From Wuchereria bancrofti (Eukaryota; Nematoda; Chromadorea; Rhabditida; Onchocercidae): a stretch of 47,379 nucleotides of DNA. A program made the translations under genes and the position numbers. This document shows, in pieces, positions 12,901 through 24,900 of the stretch. The stretch spans positions 71,767 to 119,145 of the forward strand of contig SSBO01000009.1 in assembly GCA_005281725.1 (NCBI GenBank), given 5' to 3'. Every line of letters begins with the position of its first letter. Positions within the stretch are counted from its first letter, which is position 1. Under the pieces are notes generated by a model. It had not been told where the DNA came from. It was given only the letters and a program-made list of their open reading frames with translations, and did not search any database.

Positions 12901-14286
12901 ATTTTTCAATTGATTAATTGATGAAACATTTAATAAAAACAAAAAAAAAAAAACAAAAGAGAGAAGGAAAAAAATGAAAATAATAAGAGTTAAATCAAGT
13001 AAAATTAAATTTTATTACATCATTATCATATAAACACAAAACAAAAAAGGAAAGAAAAATGTTTAAATTAAATGAAAATGATGAATAATTTTAGACGTTG
13101 ATAAATTCTCTTTTTTTTTAAGGAGCAAAAAAGCAAAAATCATTGGAATCAATAATCATTCTGTGAAAACTAATTCGTTTTCCGTTGCATTTTTTTTTTT
13201 TAAAAAAAAAAAAGGAAAAAACGGTAGTAAAGAAGAAAAATGAAAAAGGCTAAAAGTAAGAAGAAAAAAAAAATGACAAAATACAGATTGAAGTTTTAAA
13301 TCATCTTTTCAAGTCAATTTTCACTTTTGCAATAATTTTGTTCTTTCTTTTCTATCCATCTTCACCTCAACAATTTTCTTCCTTTCCTTCCTGCTTATCT
13401 TTCATTTCATTGCTATTTTGAAATTTAAAAATTTTTAAATTTCATATTGGTTCAATGCACTTCATATTTTGATAATGAAATTTTTATATTTCATTCCTAC
13501 TACCATTCACAAAATTTATTGACATTATATGTATATACAATACTTTCTTTTTAAATTATAATTTAATTAAGTTGTCATCATAAATTATCAATCAAAAAGT
13601 CATTTATAAAATAATTTATAATATATGAAAAATTTTTTTGGTAGCAAAACAACCAATTCAAAATTAAATCAACAAAAATAATAAAAACTAAATTTTCAAT
13701 TAATAGATCTTAAATTATTAATGAAATTATGTAATATTGAAATAAAAATTTCATGACAAAGTTTCCGCAATATTTTTCAAATACTTTTTTTTTTGATAAA
13801 ACATATTAATAATAAAAATTTTATTAATTTTCAATTTTACAACAAAGCAACCATTGGCAAAAATCGATTGATAAAGCTTTAGAAAATGGTGCTTAATAGC
13901 AAAGAGAAACGTAAATTATTTGAAATTTTAGAATTTAGAAAGAGAACAAAAAGTTGATCACCTGTTTAAAATGGATGTAATAAACTTTCGACAATATATA
14001 CTCAGTTTTTTTTTCTAAATTCTAATTATAGCAATCTTTCATTTTAGAGAAAAAGAAATTACTCTCGGGACATTTTTAAGCAAAATCATAAAAATTATAA
14101 ATTTTACAATTTTTTTTTAAATTGCTTTAATAACTGTGAAGTTTAAAGTTGACAAAAAAAGTATGTGAAACTTTTTTTTTTAAAAAAAAAAAATATTGTA
14201 TTAAACAAACAAATTAAATCTAACTATGCAGGAAGGAAGAAAAAATTGGAATAAAATAATTTAATAAGTGGAATTTTTAAATACGT
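9910..14286. repeat. Exact 2,188-bp tandem duplication around a single N (probable misassembly)
   Basis: 9910-12097 and 12099-14286 have identical length and appear identical wherever I compared them, including long homopolymer runs. They are separated only by one N at 12098. Homopolymers this long would drift quickly in a real duplication, so an unmerged contig overlap is far more likely. The unit is AT-rich and non-coding as far as I can see. Confidence 0.9.
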
Positions 14287-15455
14287 TAATAACTATCAAA
14301 TTTAAAGCTAATAGAAAGTATAGGAGAAATAATTAATATTTGATTTGATCTAATAATAAAATATAATCAATCTAATTGTGTATAATATCTGATCTAGTCT
14401 AATATGAATTTGATTTCTAATATGAGTCTGATTTGATTTAAAATACAATTTGTACGATTACAAAAAAAAAAATTTAATCAACTATTTCAAAGTTTATGAA
14501 TTATTAGCTAACATTAATTATGATTTAATCTAGTATTGGATAAGTTTTAAAGAGAATATATAAATATAACGAATTATTAAATTATTTTTTCTTTCTTTTT
14601 GATATCACATTATATTAGTAAATTATTTCAGTAAATTCATTAAACTATTTCATTCAAAACAGGTTTAAATAAACCTAAAATTAAAATCTTTAAAATAACA
14701 GAAGAGAAAAATTTATAAAACTATTTTTTCCATTAATGTTATCAATAAAAAATGGAAAAGAAAAAGGAATTTAATGAACTCTTTCTAATTTGAGATAATT
14801 TTCATTGCGTTCAAATTTAGGAATTATTATCTGATAATAATTAATGATAAACCAAGCTAATTGAGCTAATTAATTTTATGCATATATTTTTACAATGTTA
14901 GCATCAATTCAGCTAGCAGTAATTTCGTTTTTTTTTTTTTTTTTCCTTTTTTTTTTTTTTTTAAACTGTGAGTGATATTTTACACATCTGTTACACGTAA
15001 AATATTATGGGAAAATGTATATTTCAACCATGAATTTAAATTTTTAATGTTTTCTTAAATTTTAAAAATAATATTAGCGGGATGCCATTACTCTAAAAAA
15101 AAAAATAAGTTAAAATTTTCGTTTTTTTTTTTTTTGTTTATTTTTCTATGATTTCATTTTAAGGCAATAAGTTCTATATTAGATTATCTCTGATTAATAT
15201 GAATCAGCCATGAAAAGATGAGATAAAAAAGGATGTAAAAATTTAACACATCCTAAATTAACATGTGCATATATTTGAATTTGTGTAATTTTGATTTAAA
15301 ATTGAAAAGTGAAAAATAAAAATGAACGACTGTTCGAATGATAGCATAAACAAAAAAGAGAAAAAAAAAAAGGGAAACAGATGAAGTTTTCAGAAGTTAG
15401 AACAAACTTAAAATTAGTCATCAAGAGGATCTGTCTGTTTAAAAAAGAGGACGGG

Positions 15456-15505
15456 GAGAGAGAGAGAGAGAGAGAGAGAGGGAAGGAAAGAGAGAGAAAG
15501 AGAGT
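15456..15505. repeat. GA microsatellite
   Basis: A near-perfect (GA)n run followed by GGAAGGAAAG and more GA units. Read on the minus strand it gives an artificial Ser/Leu-rich frame. Confidence 0.85.
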
Positions 15506-17820
15506 GATGAAAAAAATTGTTCGTTGAAAAGTGGACAATCAATATCAATCAAAATTAGAATGATATAAGTTAGATTATTCTAAAAAAAAAAAAAAAAAAG
15601 GAGAAAAAAAGAGAGCCATTTTGAAATGAAGGATAGAAATACCGGTAAAATAGTATAATGACTAAACAAGTTTGGTAAGTATTTTAGAAATTCCTTGAAA
15701 AAAAAAAACCAGCAATATCATTTGCTAAACTTTTCACACATATGTTCATTTCAACTGTAAGATGGATGAATTTGAAGGTATGAATTAGTAATAATAATAA
15801 TAATTAATGATTAATACCAATAATAATAATAGTAATATACAACAATAATAATAATTTAAATTGATAATAAATGAAAATTTTGATTAAACTGATAAAAATC
15901 AAAAATGAAATAAAAAATTTGGAAATGTTACGCAAAAATTATGGTAAAAAAATGATGAAAATTTTGAATAAAATCATTGATTAAAAGAAAGGGTTAAAAT
16001 GAAACTGTTTGGTTTAAAGTGCTATAGAAATGAATTAATGGAACTAAAGCTAAGAGAGTAGTTTCGAAAAGTGAAATTGATAATTACGATGGAATATAAA
16101 TGGATAAAATTTGGCGGAAGTTGAAATAGGAGTAAGAGTTGTAGCAGTATTAATTATTCAGAATTTATAAATTAAGTAATACTTATATATTAGTTTATTG
16201 ATAATTAAATGTGGAGAGTTTTATTTTCTTTTATTGATTAGAATAATCTTGAAAGCGAAATGGAAAAATTGATTCAAATTTGATCCTAACAATTCAAATT
16301 TGATTTGAACGGTAATCACTCATCATTTGAAAGGATCGTTTAAATCAAATTCGGATTATTAAACTGGGTTATGAATTCACAAATGGAATAATTTAGTTCG
16401 TTATAGTCTTTTTTTTTTTCAAAAAGTAAAAAAAAATGGAAATAAATAAAAAAAATGATTGAAACGATATGTAAATAAGATTGAAGAGAGAAATATATAT
16501 GAAAAGATAGAATATTTTGTGAGAATTTTAAAAGATTCCGCTATTCGACAGTTGTGTGTTGTTTGTTGATAAATTATTGATTGGTAGCATTGGTTCTTAT
16601 TAATTGATTAATTGATAACTTCCGATAATTAAATGATAGTTAAATTCATTCTGACAAATTTAATTTTATTAGTAATAGTAATGTTGTATGACTGTTTCAT
16701 TCACTATTTTTCATTATTCATTAAGATAAAATATCATTTTTAAATGCTATATTCATCCTATATTTCATTACAAATATTTTTATTTTTATGAAATTAAAGA
16801 AATTTCTTAAGTTTGTCGATTAGGGATAATTACTACTCGATAAGAAATTCCTTATCGCTTTAACATTCAACTTTCTGCTTGTTAAAATTTTTCTCTTTAT
16901 TCTTATCAGGTTGCAAATATTAGGAAGATAAAAAAGAATGACAGTAATTTAGATGATCATGATGTTCAAGCATTTTAATTTAAAATATTCAACAAATTCA
17001 ATCACTCACATCTGATCACTTCTTTTTTCATTCAGTTAAATTTAACTTTTTCAATAAAACAGAGAATGATGAAAAAAACTACTAGAAATATGAATATTAA
17101 TAGAAATAAAATATAAATTAGAAATATTAATAGAAATAAAATATAAAAGTAAAAATATATACCTAATATAATAATACAATAGCAAATAAGAATATAAAAT
17201 AGGAAATAAAAGTTTAAAAAATTTCATTTGCACATTTATACCTATACATTCATGTGGATGATGCACACATCATTTTAATCATACGTTGATAAGTGTTATC
17301 AAAATGACCTTATCAATCAATACAGTCAATGAAAATTTTATGGGGACAATCTAAGCAAATCCATATGAACATTACTTTATCAGTAGGGAATTATTTGTGG
17401 TTGCAACAAGTCACTGATAATTGTTACAATGGAAATTAGAAGTTAACAGAAAAAAAAGAAAACAAAGAAGAGTGAAGTAAAAAACAATAACTATTCATTG
17501 CGTTGACGCTGTATCACATAATCACGATTATAATGATAATGATAATGATGGTGATAATAATGATGACAGTAATAATAATCATAATGGCACTATTAATTAA
17601 AAGAGAACGTAAAATGATGGCATGGAATGAATGATATGAATAATAAACATGAAATATGAAGAATGATATGAATAAAAATGGTATGAACAGTTCACATTTG
17701 TGCCGTAGAAATCATTATCATTATTACTGTTTTCTGTTGTTATCAATTGTTATCAGCATTATCGTTATCACATTGTCAACAACATTATTCCTCTCTTTAT
17801 TAGAACATTAGAACAACTGT

Positions 17821-18182
17821 TATCATTTACATCATCATCATCATCATCATCATTGATAACAATGCTACTATTATCTCTATCATTAAATCATCAACACTGC
17901 CCCCGCTACTTTTATCATCACTTTTATCATTTATCACGAACTGTGCCACTATTATATTTTCTTCGTTATTGCCACTGTCAGTACTATTACTATTATTATT
18001 ACTATTATTATCATCATTATTATTACTATTATTATTTATTATTATTATTACTATTATTATTATCCGGCACCACTACCACAACTATTATCATTGCTATTGC
18101 TAGAATTATTATTATCATTATTATTATTATTACTATTATTATTATTATTACTATTATTATTATTATTAATTATTATTATTAG
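17821..18182. repeat. ATC and ATT/ACT trinucleotide arrays
   Basis: (ATC)n at about 17831-17853 and then roughly 200 bp of TTATTATTAC-type units at 17980-18180, broken by a short non-repeat stretch near 18060-18110. The Tyr/Ile-rich frame through it is a product of the repeat. Confidence 0.85.
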
Positions 18183-18627
18183 CAATAGCAAATGTTTGAA
18201 AGTCGTTACTCATTTTTAACGAAAGAGATAAATGAAATAAGATGACAAAGATAAATGACGAAATAGCTATGAATAAGTAGGAGGAATAGAAAAAAAGGAA
18301 AGGGAGTGGCGACAAGGGAGAGAAAAAGGGGTGAAAGAGGAGGCAGAGAGTAAGAAGTAAGGAAATAAAGTTTAGTATTTGCAATGATTGCTCCATTCGA
18401 TTCACATTTATACATAATTCCAAATGTTAATATTTCTCCATATTATTATCATTATTAACATTATCATTACTACTATCACTAACACAATTACCATGAACAT
18501 TATCATCATTATTGTTCAGATTAGTGTAGCATTTAGATAAAAATTAAATCGTATTATGATAATTACTTTCCATTTAATGCAACAAAGAAATATATTAAAA
18601 GTTTATGTGGAATAAATAGAGAAGTGT

Positions 18628-18800
18628 GACATTCTCGAGATGACAATAGAAACGAAATAATATATGACATAAATGACATTTTCGAGATGACAATAGAAGC
18701 GAATTATATATGACATAAATGATATTCTCGAGATGACAATAGAAATGAATTATATATGACATAAATGACATTCTCGAGAAGATAATAGAAATGAATTATA
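18628..18800. repeat. 46-bp minisatellite, about 3.7 units
   Basis: Units start at 18628 (47 bp), 18675, 18721 and 18767 (partial, 34 bp). Each begins GAYATTYTCGAGA and contains AATAGAA, and the first three end ATGACATAAAT. Point differences between units show it is a genuine tandem array and not an assembly echo. Confidence 0.88.
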
Positions 18801-18888
18801 CTGCAATATAACCGTAAACACTTCTCCAAGCAGGCCGAAGGAATTCTCTCACGATAGTTGATGATGACAATAGTGCCACCAAATTGAC

Positions 18889-18962
18889 ACACACATACAA
18901 TTACACACACACACACACATACACACACACACATATATATATATTCCACATACACACATACA
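18889..18962. repeat. CA/TA microsatellite
   Basis: (CA)n with TACA interruptions and a central (AT)n. The reverse frame reads as Cys/Val repeats and is not a gene. Confidence 0.85.
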
Positions 18963-18995
18963 GACATATTGAAACGGGTATTACTGGTTACTTAC

Positions 18996-19037
18996 TTTCC
19001 GGTGACAAGAATTCGATAATTTTCTTCTTTAAAAACA
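18996..19037 (-). CDS. Possible 42-bp exon, unassigned
   Basis: On the minus strand ATTAACAG precedes 19037 and a strong GTAAGT donor follows 18996. One frame reads VFKEENYRILVTG and leaves two bases (AA); another frame is also open. Its phase would match the open frame at 6801 of the left-edge gene, implying an intron of about 12 kb (less if the 2,188-bp duplication is artefactual). A phase match is expected one time in three by chance, so this is only a candidate. Confidence 0.22.
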
Positions 19038-19607
19038 CTGTTAATGATAATATATAGTGATGATTCATGTGTCTTATTGATATTTGATGCTTATGAAATT
19101 GGAGTAGGATTGGGCTGAATTAGGATCAATATTGATTGATGTTTATTTTAAATGATGTATGGGAAGAAGAAAAAAGTTGTATTTGCTATTTTTTTCACTC
19201 ATAATTTAATCAAAAAATATCATTATAATTTTGTGTATCATCATCGTTATCATTGTTATTATCATTATCATCATTGTCATTTCGGTCATATTCGTTATCA
19301 GAGAGGAAGTAAACATTCACAATATTCATACAATTCTTATTACATTCTCGAAATGCTCAAATAATGAATTCTAATAATTTTCCAAAAAAGAGAAAAAAAA
19401 AAAGCAACAAGAATTTATTAAGTTGTTAATTTTTTGATTTATTTCAAACTTTTTGATCTATTGTAAGTTGAAAGAAGCATTATATGAAATATAAGATTTT
19501 ATTAAGTTTCGTCATTCTTAATTATCATGAAATTCTAACATTGCAGTATTATTTAGATATTAAAAAAATTCAAAAAAAAAAGTAATAAATCATGAAAACA
19601 CGATGAT

Positions 19608-19915
19608 TGCTATATTCGAAGATCGTAGTTTATCGTAGTCAACCAATATATTTCTTTTCGTGATCATGATAAATATATGTGGAGAATTACGATAAAAATG
19701 CGATAGATATACTTGAAAAACAGCTGGCGGAAGTGATAACGTAAGAATCATGAAATTACGTTATAGTTGATGAAAAAGATGGCTAAAGAATTACGAAAAT
19801 ATCATGGTATAATCATGGTATATGCCGTAGTTTATGATAAATATGCTTGAAGAACCATGAAAATACGTCATAGTTTACGGAAGAGATAAACTAAGAGTCA
19901 CGCAAATATGATTGT
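19608..19915. repeat. Degenerate minisatellite
   Basis: The stretch repeats a theme of AAGAATCATGAAATTACG, then TATAGTT-ATGA, then a short GA-rich link. Diverged versions begin near 19743, 19786, 19848 and 19895. Units vary in length and sequence, which suggests an old tandem array. Confidence 0.55.
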
Positions 19916-21921
19916 ATACAATTAGTTTATTATATTTATAAGTTATAATATTATATGATTTAAATTGGAATGTAACATTTACAATGAATGTAAAATTTGA
20001 ATAGTAATACTGATAATGCAATATTAGTATTAATATTGATCAAATTTTGCAATTTAAATTCAAAAATTTATAGTTTTGTAATAATTAAAATATTAAGGAA
20101 GAGAAATGTGTATAAATAAAAGGAAAAGGAACGTTTAAATAAGTGTTAAATGTCTTTTAATAAAACTTTTAATAATGATTAGAGTAATTTAAAAATTATT
20201 CGGACAAGAGAAGCTCGATTGATTTCAAAGTTATGATTAAGAATAATTGAATATTGAAATTTAAAAGCTTGAATATATTTTTGTGAATTTTTTAGCTGAT
20301 AAAAAAAAAAGAAAATGAGTGTTAACAGACTAAAATTTTATGATGAATTTAGACCAAAAATAAAAAAATCAATTGATGGTTTTTTTTTTCTTTTGAAGAA
20401 AATATCAGTTGATATTATCTACTGGAATAATTTTTTAAATATATTCAATTCAAAAATGTCACATTTAAATAATAATTATTAGTTGCTTAACGATTATAGT
20501 CCGTTATAATAATTATTATGTTTGGACGATGGTCATTAAAAAAAAAAAAATTGTATGCGATTACATTCATTAAATAATCACAAATTAAAAAAAAAGGAAA
20601 GAATAATATTTTTTACAGTTATAAATTAGATTTTAATAATTAAGATGATATATTATTCGTTTCTTTTATTTTAATGAAAAGTAATTATATTGAATGTGGA
20701 CCAGAAATATCATGAATAGACTGATTCATGAATAGAAAGTAATATCTATCAAGAAGATTTACCCTCAAAACAGCCAATATTTTGAAATTATTTACCTAAC
20801 ATAATACTTTCTTGAAATTTATAAAAAAAAGATGAAACAACTGTCGTCGAAGACTAATAAAATGAAATGAAATTAAGACGAATGAATATATTTCGGAAAA
20901 TTGATCTGGACAGTTGTCCATTTGATCAAATTTTTTTTTTCCTTTTTTTTCAGACAGAATTTATTTCATCGAAAAATTCTTACCTCAATAAATGACATCA
21001 ATTTTTCGTAAAAAAAAGGCAAAAAGGGAAACTGCTTCTACGCTAATAAAATTTTCATATGAAAATTGTAAAATTTATTAGTCCGTAGCTCGAATTCATC
21101 TCAAGATTTCATTTTATATAAAATTTTAAAGACACTAACTTATCTACTTGCAATTTCAATCCTAATTATTCAACAAATATATGTCTTACCAACAAGAAAT
21201 TAGTACATTTATATTACAGTTGGAAAAACTTGACAGTATGCTAACGCTCGACATCTTGAGATATTCGTAATAATAATTTGTTAAATTTAAATGAATCAAT
21301 CAAATTTATTTCTTCATATTACACTTGATATATTTTCAGAAAATTTTTCATATTTATTAATTTAGAGGCGTAAGAGATCAATAAAGTCATAAAATTAACA
21401 ATATTTGATTTCATTATCAATGCGCTTCATAGAAAACAAAACCGGTCAATTGAAATAAGGGTAATTGAATCTATTTATACAACTTGATGATTCCACTTTT
21501 TTAATATCTTGTTTCAAAAAGAAAATAAATAAATAACCCGAAAAATTTCTCCAAATCATATTTGTATATATATTTGATACACGTTTAGTCAAAACATGAA
21601 TAAATATTGAAGTAATCAATTTGAAATAAAAAATATTTATATTTGAGATACAAATGATCTACTCAAATATTAAAATATTTTTAAATCAAAATAAAAAATA
21701 TTCAAAAACAAATTCTTTTAAACAAGCAAATTTCTTGCTATAATAGCACTAGTGTGTTAAATTTGAATCATAAAGATCAAAATAGCATCACATTTGATAG
21801 AAAAAAAATAACAATGGAAATGATGAAAGCAAATTCCTTCTCATCTTAAATTCTTCTATTTTTGAAATTTATATACTTGAGATACAAATGATAATTGCCA
21901 TATATGATTCTTTCGTTTTCT
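19916..21921. other. No gene seen: 3' flank of the NDOR1-type gene
   Basis: AT-rich DNA with short poly-A/T runs. I see neither an exon nor an obvious polyadenylation signal close after the stop at 21922 on the minus strand. Confidence 0.5.
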
Positions 21922-24900
21922 TCAATTCCATGTTTCATATTGTAGTCGACCTTTCGCTTCAAGCATTTGTATGAATTGTTTACCATTTTCACCGTTTTCA
22001 TCAGCAATTTTTTCTATGCATGCAGTTACTTCAACTGGCATATCACCAGCTTTCCCTGCTATAAAAAGATAACCTAAAAAATTGTTAAAATTAGCTTACA
22101 TTAAATAATTATTAATATATAATTGATACAAAAAAGATTTTTTCTAAACTTTTTCTCTCATAATTTTCAAAAACCCTAATCGATTTTTAAAATAAGAAAG
22201 TATCATGAAACGGATAATTTAATCATCATTTTTTTCGATAAAATATTTGCATTACATAAATCTAATTATTTATACAAATGCAATTACTACTTATACAGAT
22301 ATAGTTATTTATATAAATATAACTTTTTATACAAACATATAGATATATTAATATAATTTATACAAATTTTTACATTAATATATTTATATAAATAATTATA
22401 TAAATATAATTATTTATATAAATATAATTACTATATAAATATAATTTTCACATATTACAAGTGATATATGAGAAAAAAAATTACCGTTATTATTTTTTAA
22501 CAGATTCCATATTTCATTACCATACTCTTCAATCCTATTTTGTACATAAATCTGAAAAATCATATATTTTGATTATTGATATAATTTTTCCACAAAGCCA
22601 ATGCTATTCAAATATTTTATGGTGCTGATTTCATACCACACTATATTATATTATCATACTTATGCTATTAATAATTAGAATTCTAAAAGTCACCAAAGTT
22701 ATCAATAAAATTGGTTACATCCAATGCTTCTTTATTCCTTAGTAAATGACTAAAATACAATAGGGGAAAGTACTACGAAATAATTTCTAATAAAACTTTA
22801 AATGGAGAAAATTACAACCATCTATTAGTATATTAACATATATCGCAAAAAAAAAAAATATGAACTTAAAACTTTAAACTGAATTACTCAAACAAAACAT
22901 CAAATTGAAAACCCCCAAGTATTATAGAATAAAACAAATATTAAATTTTGCACCTTATTTTGCTGATCTCGACTAAATGCTGTTATAATTCGAGCTCCGG
23001 TCAATATTTGCCATTCTTCAGCGAAATAAAAATCTTTCTGAGCTCCTCGACATCCAAAAAATAATATTGAACTTTCCTTCTCACCACGTAATTGTCTGAA
23101 AATAATCTCAACAAATTCAAATGAAATTTCAAAAAAAAATAAAAACAAAAAAATAATAAAAAACAGTCATAATTAATTCTCCTTTTACAGTACATGTAGA
23201 GCTACTTAGCAAATATTAACAAATATTAACTTGACTTACTAACATCGTATCAAGAAATATTAAATTATTACGAATCTGACTGTCTAATATTTAAGTTCAA
23301 ATTATTTAATAAGAATTTTATTATTAACAGATACTGCATTAAGCAAGTATTTTTCAAAATTGCTCATATATTTAAGATCCGGAATACAGCCGGATGAACC
23401 TGAATTTTGACTTTCCAGAGTAACTAAACGATCCATTAAGAAGAAATAAGCATGAAAAATAAAGATAAATGCATACTTTTTACGATAAGCTAAAATTGAT
23501 CGGAACGGTGCTACTCCAGTACCAGGTCCAACCAAAATCAAACTGTCATTTTTGGTAGGCCATCTATAAAGGAATGAATAAAAATCATCAAATTTTCAAA
23601 ACTATTTTAATGCAATTGCAAATTTTAGACAATACCATATTTCCTAGTTTTGAGAGATTTTCAAAACTCAAAATCCCTGTTTTATTTCTTTTTAAAACAA
23701 TATGCATCTATTAGTTATGTCTGTTTAATTTGATTGTGAAATTAGTCCTTTAATTGTTCGGAAACTAATATAAGAATACCTGAAAGTTCCTGGACGAATT
23801 TTCACCAGGACAGTGTCACCCTCTTGTAGTCGACCTAAATAATTGCTACATAAACCTAATCGTGTAGCTGTTATTCGTTTCGATATATACTCTACCTGAA
23901 AATTAATTTTTATCAAATCTTTGTGATAATTTATTCTAACACCATTATTTCTTTGATCATTCATAATTTCACTTAGCATATACAATTTTTGAGAAAAAAA
24001 AATCACATTCATAACATGAGCTTTATATTTAAATTTTGTTTGAAGTTGAGGAAACAACTAAATTTGTAGAAATCAAATTAAAACTGTATAATCAAATCTA
24101 ACTTTGGCGACGAGCAATTGGATAGCTGTATGTGTTAGTGGAGATGAAGCAATACTGAATGCCCGTGGACGAATTAGAGGAAAAACTTCGAAAAGCATTT
24201 CCACAGGTATATTTCGAGCTGTTGCACGAAAGTCTCGCAATGTTTCCGCAATTGTTCGCCTGGGCCGCCAACAATAATCCATGTAATCATCCTGTATAAC
24301 AATACATTGAGTGGATGCATTCAACATAAAATGTTAAATTTACAAAATAAAATTTATAATTTACAATATCTTTCGCTAATTCAAGAAGTCGTTCTTTCTC
24401 ATCGTTTATTGTCGACAACTTTCCAAGTGTCCGAAAAAATGATCTGCGTGGAACCATTTGTAAATCAAAATAACATTCAAAACATTGCCGCAAAGATAGT
24501 TTGCCTAAAATTTGAGATATTCTTTCTTTCAAAGTTTAGGTAAAAACTATATCTGGTCAAAAAATTAAAATTATCTGATTAAACAAGAAAATAAGAATAC
24601 GTATGGTAACATTGGTACTATTTGCTCTTACAAACAAAAATTTTATTTCAAAATCTAATTATTACGACTAATAAATATTTGTTAGAAGTTATCAAAAAAA
24701 AAAAAGGAAAAAAAGTTTTACCTTTGTAAAGATAAGAAGGAGGCAGTGAAATACAACTTTCACGTGAGCGTAATGTTATAGGACAATTCAGCAAATCATC
24801 ATCAATATTCAGTGCTTCGTAAGCTATACTAAGTGTTTCGTTCAAGTTATTCGGATGTACCATTATCACATCACCAGGAGAATAACTGCAAGTGAATAGC

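Larger units (their letters stand above)
14287..18995. other. No confident gene: AT-rich, repeat-laden DNA
   Basis: Contents: paired T-runs (14930-14962), a GA microsatellite (about 15456-15505), an A-run (about 15580), AAT runs (about 15790-15860), GATAAT/GATGAT runs (17527-17590), ATC and ATT/ACT trinucleotide arrays (17821-18180), a 46-bp minisatellite (18628-18800) and a CA microsatellite (18889-18960). I see no convincing exon chain. Confidence 0.5.

Noticed and set aside
9910..14286. A true tandem segmental duplication of 2.2 kb
   Set aside because: Exact identity, including homopolymers, and a single N at the junction point to an unmerged contig overlap.
15296..15538. 80-codon minus frame with a Leu/Ser repeat
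   Set aside because: Driven by the GA microsatellite.
17853..18182. 109-codon Tyr/Ile-rich frame
   Set aside because: Produced by the ATT/ACT/ATC trinucleotide array; no splice sites or protein-like composition.
18166..18423. Two overlapping Ser/Leu/Phe-rich minus-strand frames
   Set aside because: They come from purine-rich (GA) DNA at 18220-18365 and disagree on frame. No initiation or splice context.
18704..18967. Cys/Val-rich minus frame with a short normal-looking core (GGTIVIINYRERIPSAC)
   Set aside because: The start is the CA microsatellite and the end is the 46-bp minisatellite. The 30-residue core has no acceptor in the right place.
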